Source: Erpobdella octoculata (Eukaryota; Annelida; Clitellata; Hirudinida; Erpobdellidae). From it: a DNA stretch of 64,000 nucleotides. Made by a program: the position numbers and the translations under genes. Positions 16,277-27,975 of the stretch are shown piece after piece. The notes beneath the pieces are model-generated. The model did no database searches, was not told the origin of the DNA, and saw nothing but the letters and a program-made list of their open reading frames with translations. The stretch's first letter is position 1. Each line of letters opens with the position of its first letter. The stretch is taken from positions 7,010,653 through 7,074,652 of the forward strand of contig OZ022241.1 in the NCBI GenBank assembly GCA_963978895.1, written 5' to 3'.

Positions 16277-16440
16277 GTGATGATGGTGTTTACGATGATG
16301 ATTGTAATGATAATGGTGGTGATGATTGTGATGATGATTATGGTGATGATGACGGTGATAATGGTGATAATGGTGGTAGTGATAATTATGATGATGATGA
16401 TGGTAGTGGTAGTGATGATGATGATGGTGTCGATGATGAC
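16217..16440. repeat. (GAT)n-rich imperfect trinucleotide array
   Basis: GATGAT units with GGT and TGT interruptions over about 220 bp. The poly-Asp and poly-Met frames are artefacts. Confidence 0.9.
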
Positions 16441-16984
16441 GACAAAAAACGACAATTAAGGTAATAGTTTCGGCGGGCCAGTAATAAAATTAACAACAAG
16501 ATGCCCTGGAAAGTATTCAAAGTTTTAAAAAAGGCATTCGTTTTATGAGATGACCCCCTACTTGTCATGTCATAAAGGTCACAGAAATGTTACTGGCCAT
16601 AACATAACATCATCGAACCGCACTGAACCTTCGATGCAATGCTCAGTATGAAAGGGCCAACCAGCTTAGCCTTACCAGATTTTTAGGAAAATGTTTAGAT
16701 GAAGGTACAAAATGTTATCTCCGAAAAAAGTGTTTTCTTAGAAATTGACTTTGGCCATTCATCCAGAGATGCACAAAAAGACAAAAAAACTGTATTATTT
16801 TCCAGGCTTACAAACAATTATTCTTTCATTCTTTTTTTAAAATATAATAATTAAAACATTTTTAAATAAAATGTCTTAAATTCAAAATTGTCTCTTCAGA
16901 ATAGGTTATTAATTGTCAATAATCTTTTCTTAAAAGCTTTTTTAAGGGTAGGGAATTAATATTTTTTTTTATTGTTATTTTTCG

Positions 16985-17290
16985 TTCAATGAGAGAAAGA
17001 AGTTGTAGGGGGATGGAAGAGGATGGAGGGGATGGAGGGAAATGGAGGGGAATGAAAAAAAATAGAAGAGAATGGAGGGAAATGGAGGGGCTGGAGGGGG
17101 ATGGAGGGTGATAAAGGGGATGAGGAAAATGTAGGAGATGGAGGGGAATGGAGGAGATGGACGAAAATGAAAAGATATGGAGAGGGATAGAGGAACATGG
17201 AGGGAATGGAGGGATATGGAAGAAAATGAAGAGAGATGGCGAGGGATGGAAAATGGAGGAGGATGAAGGGGGATGCAAGGGGATTGGGGC
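16985..17290. repeat. GGAGGGGATGGA-type purine-rich imperfect repeats
   Basis: Irregular 9-18-bp units of GGATGGAGGG/GAATGGAGGG, followed by an AGAGAAAG tract to about 17405. No gene is seen between 15640 and 17760. Confidence 0.8.
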
Positions 17291-17762
17291 ATTATGGAAA
17301 GTTAGAAAATAATCGTCGTATGTGCAAGAGAGAGTAAGAGAGAAAGAAAAAAAGAGAGAAATAGAAAAAAAAGAGGGGAAAAAAAGTGGGAGAAAGAAAA
17401 ATATGAAAGCTAACTTGGAAATGACTTATTGCATAGAGCATCCGCCAAAAGAAAAATGACACCGCTATGTTGCAGCAATTTTCCGAGAAAAAAACCTTAA
17501 TTTAATTTTAACACAAAAATGATATGATAATGAATAATAGTATTAATAATAATTTTGTGGTCATCCTTTTTAATGGAGAATGGCCATCACCGGGACAGAT
17601 TAACGACGCAGCTTTGTTATTATTGGACGATCAAAAATCCAATAAAAGTAATACTGCGTGAAAAAACGTGGCCGCATCTCATTGTCATTTTTTTCGTAGA
17701 AATCAAATATCATAATTTGTTTTTGTTTGTGTTAATATGAATATTAATAACAAATAATAACA

Positions 17763-18053
<291 letters not shown>

Positions 18054-18073
18054 TCATTCTTTGTATTAAACAG

Positions 18074-18433
18074 AGAAACTGGTAAATTCAACGCCACCCA
18101 CGTCAAACTCCCCACCTGTCTCTCCCCACCCCACCCCACCCCCTACAAAACCGTGCACGGACGCACATGGGCTCGCAGTTGAGCTACTGGACAACACGAC
18201 GGCAGCCATAATGAAGTCACACGACTCTCCTAAACAAGACGCGACGTCAAACGACGGTTGCCTAGCAACGGTTCAACTCCAAGATGGCGCCGACGACCAG
18301 GAAGGCATCTTCGAGTACCACGTGACCACGACCAGTCTCTATGACGACGAGAAAGCTCATTGTTTCGATGCCAAGTATAACAAAAGTGAAAGTTTAAAGG
18401 CCACTGCGCAGAACAACAGGATTTCCCAAGAAG
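18074..18433 (+). CDS. Candidate internal coding exon of an unrecognised gene
   Basis: A GC-rich island with codon-like composition in an AT-rich repeat desert. It follows an acceptor-like CATTCTTTGTATTAAACAG and stays open in one frame for the full 360 nt to a possible donor AAG|GTTGTT. The peptide begins with a Pro/Ser/Thr-rich stretch, then passes through motifs such as DNTTAAIMKSHDSPK and EGIFEYHVTTTSLYDDEK. An internal ATG at 18211 has a fair context and could be a start instead. I do not recognise the family, and no partner exons were found nearby, so it may be a terminal piece of a gene whose other exons are distant, or a chance frame. The donor is weak. Confidence 0.4.
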
Positions 18434-18442
18434 GTTGTTAGC

Positions 18443-18602
18443 GCATTTTTGACAACTTTTTTTAAAAGAGAGATTATGAATACAGTTTGGCTGGTTAGGA
18501 AAATAAACTCAAAACCAGCCACAGTAATAGAGAGTTTCAGTTTTTTGCATTAGATTTGTGCCACAAAAATTATTTCGGAGGCGATTATTTTATTTGCTCT
18601 TA
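18443..18602 (+). repeat. Dispersed repeat D, copy 1
   Basis: About 150 bp shared with 21697-21838: a GGCTGGTTAGGAAAATAAAC segment, a TTTTTTGCATTAGATTTGTGCC segment and a GGAGGCGATTATTTTATTTGC segment align in order with moderate divergence. Class unknown. Confidence 0.6.
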
Positions 18603-19004
18603 AAAGATGAAAAAATAAAAAGAAATTATAATGAACTTTAATAAGGAATATTTAAATATATTTTATCAATTACGTATAAATTAACAAATTTTTGATTTTG
18701 CCAAAAACACTATTCTGTCATGCTAAAAATACGCTGAAGTCCCTTCGATATAACATAAAGACTTTTTATTTATTTTTTTTATACATATTTGTTCCTAGAA
18801 CTAAAGATAACCCATGTTATGAATTTGTTTTGATCATTATTTTACAGGTTGATGAATACTCAGAGAATTCTAACTATGATGGCAAACTAACAGTATTGTA
18901 CAGCACGGTATCGTACAGTACGTAATCGTATAGTAGTTCACAGTACAGTAATGCTGACAGTTTTGAACTACAAATTACATTCCTCTTCGTTTACTGTGAG
19001 CCAG

Positions 19005-19072
19005 TCCCGAGCCAAGATAAAGAAGAATGGGGACGATAAATAGGATCAAAATTATGATCGGTGATGTGACAA
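19005..19072 (+). mobile_element. Short retroposon C, internal fragment
   Basis: AGCCAGTCCCGAGCCAAGATAAAG through GGATCAAAATTATGATC (about 70 bp) matches the 5' half of retroposon C; the 3' half is absent. Confidence 0.5.
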
Positions 19073-19706
19073 TAATAATATAAATCTTTCGTAATTTTAT
19101 CTCCATCATAAAACAAAGAATCTAATGAAGTAAAGAATTACAAATATTCATACACTCACAACTTAAGAGTGTAGCATATTTATACAAGGATGCAAATAAA
19201 ACGTATGTTATTTAAAAACAATAACAAAAATTGAACGACTTCTAAACCAAAATGTTGTGTAATAGAAAAAATTTAACTATTTGAGTAATAAAACTAATTG
19301 TTGTTGAATTACTGCGACTAAATGATAATGTTGTGAATATTATTGCGCTTATTATATCGCAGAGAGCCGGTGAAATTTTTTTTTTGCAAAGCAATTAAAA
19401 CAATGATAAATACTTAAATCGTTAAAATAAACAAATACTGTGAGCGTTCATTTCTTTAAAAGTAGGGCGCAATATCAATGGAGTCAAAAGTGTATAAGGT
19501 TTTGGAAAAATTTTGGAAAAAGTACCAACTACCCAGGCAGTTATTTTTTGAGGAAAAGTTGACAGATGGAATTTTCTAGGGGCGCATTCCTTAGTCTTTT
19601 CCCCGGGCGCCACTGACTCAAAGTACTTCTAATAACTTTTTTCCACTTGAATTTCCTGACAAGGGTCACGTATGTTTTTCGGGTTGTTGTTTTAAATTTT
19701 TAATTT

Positions 19707-20165
19707 GTATGTATGTATGTATGTATGTATGTATGTATGTATGTATGTATGTATGTATGTATGTATGTATGTATGTATGTATGTATGTATGTATGTATGT
19801 ATGTATGTATGTATGTATGTATGTATGTATGTATGTATGTATGTATGTATGTATGTATGTATGTATGTATGTATGTATGTATGTATGTATGTATGTATGT
19901 ATGTATGTATGTATGTATGTATGTATGTATGTATGTATGTATGTATGTATGTATGTATGTATGTATGTATGTATGTATGTATGTATGTATGTATGTATGT
20001 ATGTATGTATGTATGTATGTATGTATGTATGTATGCATGTATGTATGTATGTATGTATGTATGGTGTATGTATGTATGTATGTATGTATGTATGTATGTA
20101 TGTATGTATGTATGTATGTATGTATGTATGTATGTATGTATGTATGTATGTATGTATGTATGTAT
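19707..20165. repeat. (ATGT)n tetranucleotide array
   Basis: About 114 ATGT units with one C substitution (near 20036) and one frame slip (near 20064). It abuts retroposon C copy 2. Confidence 0.95.
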
Positions 20166-20166
20166 G

Positions 20167-20322
20167 GAACTCCGCCTTGCTTTTGCAAGCCAGTCCCAAG
20201 CCTGGAGAAAGGAGGAGGGAAAAGTTAAAAGGATCAAATTATGATCCACGACTGGAAGTACTTAGGTGCTTCTGACACAGCCGTTTCAGTCTTAAAACAC
20301 TTGGTGTAAAGGACTATAAACT

Positions 20323-20355
<33 letters not shown>
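20167..20355 (+). mobile_element. Short retroposon C, copy 2 (most complete)
   Basis: Head AACTCCGCCTTGCTTTTGCAAG, then CCAGTCCCAAGCCTGG, the ACACTTGGTGTAAAGGACT segment and a long poly-A tail. (ATGT)n arrays lie on both sides, so it appears to have inserted into the array or the arrays grew from its ends. Confidence 0.75.
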
Positions 20356-20449
20356 TGTATGTATGTATGTATGTATGTATGTATGTATGTATGTATGTAT
20401 GTATGTATGTATGTATGTATGTATGTATGTATGTATGTATGTATGTATG
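20356..20449. repeat. (ATGT)n array truncated by the assembly gap
   Basis: Continues the tetranucleotide array after the retroposon poly-A and runs directly into the run of N. Confidence 0.95.
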
Positions 20450-20649
20450 NNNNNNNNNNNNNNNNNNNNNNNNNNNNNNNNNNNNNNNNNNNNNNNNNNN
20501 NNNNNNNNNNNNNNNNNNNNNNNNNNNNNNNNNNNNNNNNNNNNNNNNNNNNNNNNNNNNNNNNNNNNNNNNNNNNNNNNNNNNNNNNNNNNNNNNNNNN
20601 NNNNNNNNNNNNNNNNNNNNNNNNNNNNNNNNNNNNNNNNNNNNNNNNN
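20450..20649. other. Assembly gap (200 N)
   Basis: Exactly 200 N between an ATGT array and a GAGA array. The round length suggests a size estimate or placeholder, so distances across it are unreliable. Confidence 0.98.
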
Positions 20650-20685
<36 letters not shown>

Positions 20686-21290
20686 AGAAAGAGAAAGAGA
20701 AAGAGAAAGAGAAAGAGAAAGAGAAAGAGAAAGAGAAAGAGAAAGAGAAAGAGAAAGAGAAAGAGAAAAGAGAAAGAGAAAGAGAAAGAGAAAGAGAAAG
20801 AGAAAGAGAAAGAGAAAGAGAAAAGAGAAAGAGAAAGAGAAAGAGAAAGAGAAAGAGAAGAGAAAGAGAAAGAGAAAGAGAAAGAGAAAGAGAAAGAGAA
20901 AGAGGAAAGAGGAAAGAGAAAAGAGAAAGAGAAAGAGAAAAGAGGAAAGAGAAGAAAGAAGGAAGAAAGAGAAAGAGAAAGAGAAAGAGAAAGAGAAAGA
21001 GAAGAGAAAGAGGGAAAGGGAAAGAGAAAGAGAAAGAGAAAGAGGAAAGAGAAAGAGAAAGAGAAAGAGAAAGAGAAAGAGAAAGAGAAAGAGAAAGAGA
21101 AAGAGAAAGAGAAAGAGAAAGGAGAGAAAGAGAAAGAGAAAGAGAAAGAGAAAAGAGAAAGAGGAAAGAGGGAAAGAGGAAAGAGAAAGAGAAAGAGAAA
21201 GAGAAAGAGAAAGAGAAAGAGAAAGAGAAGAGAAAGAGAAAGAGAAAGAGAAAGAGAAAGAGGAAAGAGAAAGAGAAAGAGAAAGAGAAG
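20650..21290. repeat. (GA)n and (GAAAGA)n purine array
   Basis: Starts as pure GA, then hexanucleotide GAAAGA units with AAAGAG slips and some AAGGAA interruptions. The ER/KR-rich frames on one strand and FSFSFL frames on the other are artefacts. Confidence 0.95.
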
Positions 21291-21484
21291 AACGGAGAAA
21301 CAAGGCACAGAGCCGGAAAGAAAGAAAAAAAGATCTTAAATCAAAAGCAAAAAACCAGAATTTATTGAACTTATGTTTTTAAATCTTCTCAGCTCGCTTT
21401 CCACCCGCTGACAGGTTTATTAGATTTTCATTCTGTGTGGCAAACGTTTATTATGTTTAATATTTACATAATTTGCGAATAATT

Positions 21485-21615
21485 TTCTATTGCGCATATT
21501 TACTTTATTCGCACAAAAAAATGCACATATTAACATTATTCGCACATAACATTGCACATATTTACTTTATTCGCACATAACATTGCACATATTTACTTTA
21601 TTCGCACATAAAAAT
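21485..21615. repeat. About 34-bp minisatellite (ATTCGCACATAACATTGCACATATTTACTTT type, 4 units)
   Basis: Four imperfect units with core TTCGCACATAACATTGCACA. Confidence 0.8.
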
Positions 21616-21696
21616 GGGTATACGAGTATTTACTTCATCATAAAGCAGGGTTGCCTGTGTTTTTTATGGTTTCTCGTTGATTTTCTCTATTTTTAG

Positions 21697-21838
21697 CGCT
21701 TTTTGGGAAAATTTTTTTTAAAAGGGAGCTGCTGGTTAGAAAATGAAAAATAAACTTGAGAACCTTAGAAAGGTTCAGGGTTTTTGCATAGGTTTGTGCC
21801 AAAAAGTTATTCCGAAGGCGATAAGCTCAATTGCTCTC
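21697..21838 (+). repeat. Dispersed repeat D, copy 2
   Basis: Aligns with 18443-18602 in the same order and orientation (GCTGGTTAG...AAATAAAC, TTTTTGCATAGGTTTGTGCC, GAAGGCGATAAG). Confidence 0.6.
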
Positions 21839-22063
21839 AGCTGCGATTATTTCTTTCGTAGGTGTAAATTTCTTGACTGGATTCAGTATTGAGGAAATTT
21901 ACGCCTACAGAACTACAGAAGAATTAATCGCTTCTCAGCTACTGTTTAACGCGAATACAAATTAGGTAATGAACAACCGGGCTTGGGATATTTTGGCCTG
22001 TAAAACGGGCCATGCCAAGTTGCGAACGAGTCGGCTGATCTTAAAAAATGCCGGTCTCCAAGA

Positions 22064-22328
22064 CTTTACATTATTCCCGCATGACTTATCATAATATACA
22101 CATGCACTTACATTATTCCCGCATGACGCATCATAATATACGCATGCACTTTACATTATTCCCTCATGACGTATCATAATATACACATGCACTTTACATT
22201 ATTCCCGCATGACGTATCATAAATCATAATATACACATGAACTTTACATTCTTTCCCATATGACGTATCATAATATACACATGCACTTTACATTATTTCC
22301 ACATGACGTATCATAATATATACATGAA
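22064..22328. repeat. About 45-bp minisatellite (6 units)
   Basis: Units of the form TTTACATTATTCCCGCATGA then CGTATCATAATATACACATG with a short junction. One unit has an extra AAATCATAA insertion near 22220. Confidence 0.85.
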
Positions 22329-22557
22329 CCACATAATGAACCTCATAATGAACGCATGCTATTTACACTAAAGATACATGGCATTTCACATTAATACCAC
22401 ATGGTGTTTCACATTATACGCAACGCCTACAATATACATTATTCCCACAACTATTTATTCAGCAAGGTAGTTAGTGTCCATCCCAACAAATACTTTAAAA
22501 AATGAAAATATTTAGGTATCCGCCGCCATTTTTACACACTTTTATTTAACTTGACTT

Positions 22558-22578
22558 CTCTGTCTGTCTGTCTGTCTA

Positions 22579-22617
<39 letters not shown>

Positions 22618-22632
22618 GTCTGTCTGTCTGTC
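22558..22632. repeat. (TCTG)n microsatellite
   Basis: Nearly pure TCTG with two TCTA variants. Confidence 0.95.
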
Positions 22633-22720
22633 GTCAAATTTTGCAATCGATTCTAAACTAACATTGTATCATTATTGGTAATGAATACGAGGTTACTTGA
22701 GAAGAAATACTGGATAGAAA

Positions 22721-22833
<113 letters not shown>

Positions 22834-23305
22834 ATATATATATATCCCAATCGATTATATAAAACTGTGTTTTTAAAAAACTTAGTTTTTTTATTCACTT
22901 GTTAAACTAACATTACCTATAAATATCAATATTCGACACAATAAATTCGTTGTTGTTTGTGATGGTTTAAAATATCGACATAAAACAACTAAATAGTCAC
23001 CATCAACAGAGCTACTGTGGCCATTCTGGCGTGAGCACAAGCTAGAATTTCCCATAAAACCAGTTTTTGCTTTATATTGCTTCCACGCGGTGTAGATAAA
23101 CATCTATGGCCTCGTAATTTTCCTTTCTCTTTCGTATTTTTGATGAAAAGTGGATTCGATTGAAGCTAATTTGAAGTTTAGTCATCTGAACTTTCTTCAT
23201 TTTTTTCATGAGTACACTTTCTTACTACGCGTCTGAATTTCAGACTCTGATATTGTGAATAAAAAAAGTTTATTTAATTTTCTGGTTTTTCCACTTTGTT
23301 TCTCT

Positions 23306-23474
23306 CCATCCATCCATCCATCCATCCATCCATCCATCCATCCATCCATCCATCCATCCATCCATCCATCCATCCATCCATCCATCCATCCATCCATCCA
23401 TCCATCCATCCATCCATCCATCCATCCATCCATCCATCCATCCATCCATCCATCCATCCATCCATCCATCCATC
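23306..23474. repeat. (CATC)n tetranucleotide array
   Basis: About 42 uninterrupted units. A separate 23-bp array (ACCATCACAATCCACCACCT units, five copies) lies at 23612-23706. Confidence 0.95.
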
Positions 23475-23709
23475 TATATCTTCTTTTTCACTTTTTCTTT
23501 TTTTCTCTTCTTTCGTTCTCTTCTTTTCTTTCATTCATGATTTCATATTATAGTTACACACACGGGTTGGCAATCCTTTGTAACAAAAAGCTTTGTGTCA
23601 TCAAAGAAACTGCCAATCCACCACCTACCATCACAATCCACTATCTACCATCACAATCCACCACCTACCATCACAATCCACCACCTACCATCACAATCCA
23701 CCACCAAAC

Positions 23710-25629
23710 ATCACCTGATATTTCAACTTACAAAAAAAAACGACTGCATAAAAGATGGGATAAGAGCACAATTCATAACTTATCGAGTTTTTTAATTGAA
23801 AACTCTGCAGTTTTTATGTAAACGAAAAAGCCTGAAGAAAGAAAGGGGAAAATGAAAATAAGAGAAAGAGAGAGAAAGAGAGAGAAAGAGATAGGGAGAG
23901 AGAAGGAGGAGAGAATACGAAAACGAGAGAGGCAGTAGAAAAAATTGGAAGAGCGAAGACTGGTTTTTTTCATCCTGAAGCTTTCAAATATGAGTGATTG
24001 AATAATTGATTGGTTGAATGATTGACTGACGCATTGTTCCGTTTTTCATTTTCCAATCCAAACAATCCACCGGTCACGTGACAAACCATATGGCGACCAA
24101 TCACAAGTTGGGACGTGGCTGTCATATTTCGTCATCTTAACTTTTCAAAACCTATGACAGGAATCATTTATTTTTTGACGGAGCCCTTCTAAGTGGGCTG
24201 CCAATAGCGGGGAAGAGTCACAGTTGGACCGGATTTGTCCATCCACGCTCGTTACAAGTTTTAGAAGTGAAAATTAAACAAACTTCTCATCATCTTATTG
24301 AGCTGAAATTTAGATTATATGTTCGCCCCTTGTGAGAGTGCGTTTTATTGATCTTTGAAAAATTCTAAAAAAAATAATTTTTAATTTTTTGAAAAACTGT
24401 TTTGTATATGTTCTAAGAAATAAATCTAAAATATAAAAATTGCAAAAAACTGATTTTTTTTTGTTCTTTTATTCTCGACCAAGTTACCTAATGTTGGACC
24501 TGAACCGATCAAAAGACCGGATTTTAAGCTGCATCGTTTTATTATTTTTTTTCATTTTGTCATTTTGTATATCTTTCTCTCTCTTCTCTTCTTTATTTTT
24601 TTATTTCTTTTTTTCTACATAAGTACACCCATAAGTACAGCTATAAGTACATCCATAAGTACACCCATAAGTACACCCATAAGTATACCCATAAGTTTGT
24701 CTTGTACTTGTTCCTCCTTGGGGCATGCATGGCCCATCACAATTCCGTTCGTTTGCTGAAACTTAATCTTCTTGAGAAAATTAAATCTTCCTTTCAACGA
24801 TGCAATGGACTAAGCATCCATCTTGGATATCGACTCTGTGTACGAGTAAAAAGAGAATTTGTGTGTTTCTGTGTGAATGAGAGACAAATAGAGAGATAGC
24901 GAAAGAGAGAGGGAGAGGGAGAAAGAGACAGAGAAAGAAAAAGAGAAAAATAAAAATAAAAAAAGAGAAGGAAATAAATAAAAAAAAGAAAGAAAAAAAA
25001 AAGGGGAAGAGAGATATGGTAAATTTTTGCATCCAGGGTCTCCAAATCACAGAAAAATGTCCATTCGTAGCTTCCGGCAAACCGAAAATAACAAAAAAGG
25101 ACAGTCATTCGTTTTAGTCGCTTATTCGCGTATGAAAAAAGAAAGAAAACGGAAGTAGCCGGCGGGAAGATTCTCTGTCACGCGTCCATGTCATCCGTCA
25201 CTCGGGATATTATTACGATAAAGATTAGGGTAATAAAACGTGATTAATTGTAATTTGTCGTATGCAAGTGAAGGCATGTGGAAAGTCCCGAGGCCAGAGG
25301 GGGACAAGAGAGGGCAGGACTTTTTCTATTTTGAATAGCAATAGATCCTGGCTAAAAATCTGCACGTGGGAATCCAGAATCATGGTGCATTAAAAATTCC
25401 AACGATGTAACTTTTTCTCGTGTATGTTTTTTCTCTCGAAACAATTTTTTCGAAATCGGGGGATATTTTTCAAAGCTGATTCTCGTGATGAAAGAGTTGA
25501 ACTATTTAAGAGCTATTTTCATATAAAAAAAAATTGGTTGTTATCTTCTCTGTAGATATAACATGCAAAATTTGACTGACATGACTCAGGTGAGCTTCTT
25601 TTTTTTCTATTTATATTTAAATAGCGTTT
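23710..25629. other. Intergenic stretch, no gene seen
   Basis: Contains only the small array at 24621-24694 and purine tracts (about 23840-23920, 24885-25015). A GTCACGTGAC palindrome and a nearby CCAAT (about 24073-24100) look promoter-like, but no exon could be tied to them. Confidence 0.5.
24621..24694. repeat. 16-bp minisatellite (ATAAGTACACCCATAA type)
   Basis: About five imperfect units with core AAGTACACCCATAAGTAC. Confidence 0.8.
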
Positions 25630-25765
25630 TACGAGTTAACTGAGCTGGTAGAGTGTTAGCCTTGGATATGAAAGCGCCACCGTTCAACTCGCACTCACTG
25701 CCTAGTAGCTCATGTCAAGGGAAACTTAGCGGGTAAAATCGTTTCTCTTCGTGTGGTATGTAAAA
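25630..25765 (+). mobile_element. tRNA-derived SINE E, copy 1
   Basis: A-box-like TAACTGAGCTGGTAGAGTG and B-box-like CGTTCAACTCGC are followed by a body TTAGCGGGTAAAATCGTTTC shared with copies near 34281 and 54401. Paired stems expected of a functional tRNA are not kept. Confidence 0.75.
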
Positions 25766-25835
25766 CACACACACACACACACATTTACACAAAAAAGCAG
25801 CATCTCTTTTTCACGGACACTCTTAGAGACGTAGG

Positions 25836-26567
25836 CACTCATAAAGACTAAAAAATGTGTCATCACTTTATTTGTTATTTTATATTTAAATAATATTTGT
25901 TTAAATAAAAAAAAATTGTAAACCATGTTTTACATATAATAACATTTAGTGCACTTAAAAGTAGTTGATAGAACAATAAGAACTGCGTTGGCTTCGCAGT
26001 TCTTATTGTTGAAAACGTAAAACGTGGGGCGCATCAATTTTAAGGGATACATAATTTTTCGATCAACCGATAATAACTCGAGTTTTTTTCAAAGACTTTC
26101 TATATGTAAGCAGAATCTATTTGTGATCAATAAAAACACCTCTGACTCTCAACGTCCAGCAGCTTATAAATGAAGCTTATCGGACGTATCGCTACAAATA
26201 GCTTGCAGTTAGTAGCCGTCCATACCGGAATATACAAACATGTTCAATGCTTTGGATCAAGCGTGTTTAAAGCAAATTAAGATCACTATAATTCATGCCA
26301 TGCCTAGGTACTCATAGAGACTAACAAATGTGTCATCACTTTATTTGTTATTTTATATTTAACTAATATTTATTGAAATAAAAAAAATTTAAAACCATGT
26401 TTTACATATAATAACATTTAATGCACTTAAAAGTATAAAATAATTCGTTGGCTTCGCAGTTCTTATTGTTGAAAACGTAAAACGTGGGACGCATCAATTT
26501 TACGGGATACATAATTTTTCGATGAACCGGTTATAACTCGAGTTTTTTCAAAGACTTTTTTAAATGC
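25836..26567. repeat. About 461-bp tandem duplication (second unit partial), containing repeat B
   Basis: The segment from GACTAA..ATGTGTCATCAC through CTTCGCAGTTCTTATTG to GATACATAATTTTTCGAT occurs at 25845-26100 and again about 461 bp later (26310-26567), in the same orientation and with a few percent divergence. The first unit also contains repeat B to about 26235. Confidence 0.8.
25972..26010. repeat. 16-bp perfect inverted repeat with 7-nt loop
   Basis: Arms AACAATAAGAACTGCG (25972-25987) and CGCAGTTCTTATTGTT (25995-26010) pair perfectly. In the second duplicated unit only the right arm survives. Confidence 0.9.
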
Positions 26568-26667
26568 TTTTATTTAACTTCACTCGTCTCTCTGTTTGTT
26601 GTTTGTTAGTCGGTGGGGATCAAATCTTAGAGAACGTAGAAAAAAAGAGGGGAGAGAGAGTAAATAA

Positions 26668-27715
26668 TCTATATATATATATAACTCAAATACCACTGAC
26701 TGACTGGCTGACTCATCACGAAATCGCAAAAACCACTGAACGGATTGTAATGAAATTTGGGACATATTTTTAAGTGTCTTTTTAGGTATCTTTTAGTTTT
26801 AGGTGCTCATTAAGAAAGGGTTTTGAAAAATTCGGCCTGGATCGCCTTATTTCGAAGAATATACAGTGCGTAACGAAACGTATATTGAAACGCGTCGTGG
26901 GTGGGTAAAATGCAGACAGCGGACTTATATTTAAATAAATGTTAACGAAAAATTTAGAATTTTTTTGTTATCTTATTTATTAATAACAATTACAACTAAA
27001 ATTCAACCAAATACGTTTTTTACTGAATCCTGGTTATTTATTAAGACGAATAGTTTCGGTTGCTAAGGTTACGATTTTTTTCATTATATGAATTAAATGT
27101 TAACGAAAACTTTATAAAATTGTATATTGTATTTATTAAAAATTAAATATAAATACATATTCACAACTAAAATTCCACCGAATACGTTATTGACTGAATC
27201 TTGGTTATTTTTTTAATAGTTAAATACATATATATATATATATAGAATTGAGATGTAACTATTTGGCGTGGTAAGCCCGCAACGCCGAATCGGAAGATCA
27301 CACAGGCTCCAGTGAAACTGGAAGAGACTGCGTCAAACAGTCAAAAGAATTGACCATGTTGCTTGTGAATTGCGCTTAAGGCCACGAGTGTAGAGTGAAT
27401 GTGAAGGTATTTTGTCTTCGTGGCCGTGCCGCATTTTTCAGAGGCGAGTATGCTGTTCGATATGAACAGAATTAAGAAGGGGGTAGTGGAATATTATTAT
27501 CAATGGTTTATTTATCAATTGCCGCGTGTCGACTTCACGAAATCAAGAAGTTATTTTAAGGGTAGAAAATACCGATAAAGGCTTTGTTTTCTTTATCTTT
27601 CAATAAAACCATTTTAAATCCCCGTTTACGATTGATGATATATATATACTGCAATCTAAAATTAATATATAACAAGATTTAAAAAGATCCGTCATTTTTG
27701 ACGGGCTACTTCTAG
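26668..27715 (+). mobile_element. Non-autonomous Helitron, well-preserved ends
   Basis: Starts TCTATATATATATATAAC after an A. Near the 5' end is the common motif ACTGAACGGATTGTAATG. It ends with the hairpin CCGTCATTTTTGACGG, an 11-nt spacer including CTAG, and then a T, so insertion was between A and T. There is no target duplication and no coding capacity over 1,048 bp. Confidence 0.85.
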
Positions 27716-27827
27716 TAGTAAATAGTGTCAACTGTATACTTACTGTTTAAAATATTATTTTTTTTAATAATAATTTAAATAAACCGTCATTTCATTGACT
27801 TTAATTATTGATATTGTGACTAAAATT

Positions 27828-27975
27828 CGTCATGTGATTAGTTGTCGTCATGTGATAAGTATTCGTCATGTGATTAGTTGTCGTCATGTGATAAGTATTC
27901 GTCATGTGATTAGTTGTCGTCATGTGATAAGTATTCGTCATGTGATTAGTTGTCGTCATGTGATAAGTATTCATC
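27828..27975. repeat. 36-bp minisatellite (4 units)
   Basis: Units CGTCATGTGATTAGTTGT plus CGTCATGTGATAAGTATT repeat four times with almost no change. Confidence 0.95.

Noticed and set aside
18256..18269. Perfect X-box-like GTTGCCTAGCAAC
   Set aside because: It lies inside the candidate coding exon, so it is probably coding sequence; no ciliary gene start is visible next to it.
19666..21382. Large frames through ATGT and GAAAGA arrays, some crossing the N gap
   Set aside because: Microsatellite artefacts; the gap prevents any real translation claim.
22891..23103. 70-codon minus-strand frame
   Set aside because: No similarity recognised; chance open frame is plausible at this length.
24070..24100. 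GTCACGTGAC palindrome plus CCAAT as a promoter
   Set aside because: No exon or transcript start could be linked to it.
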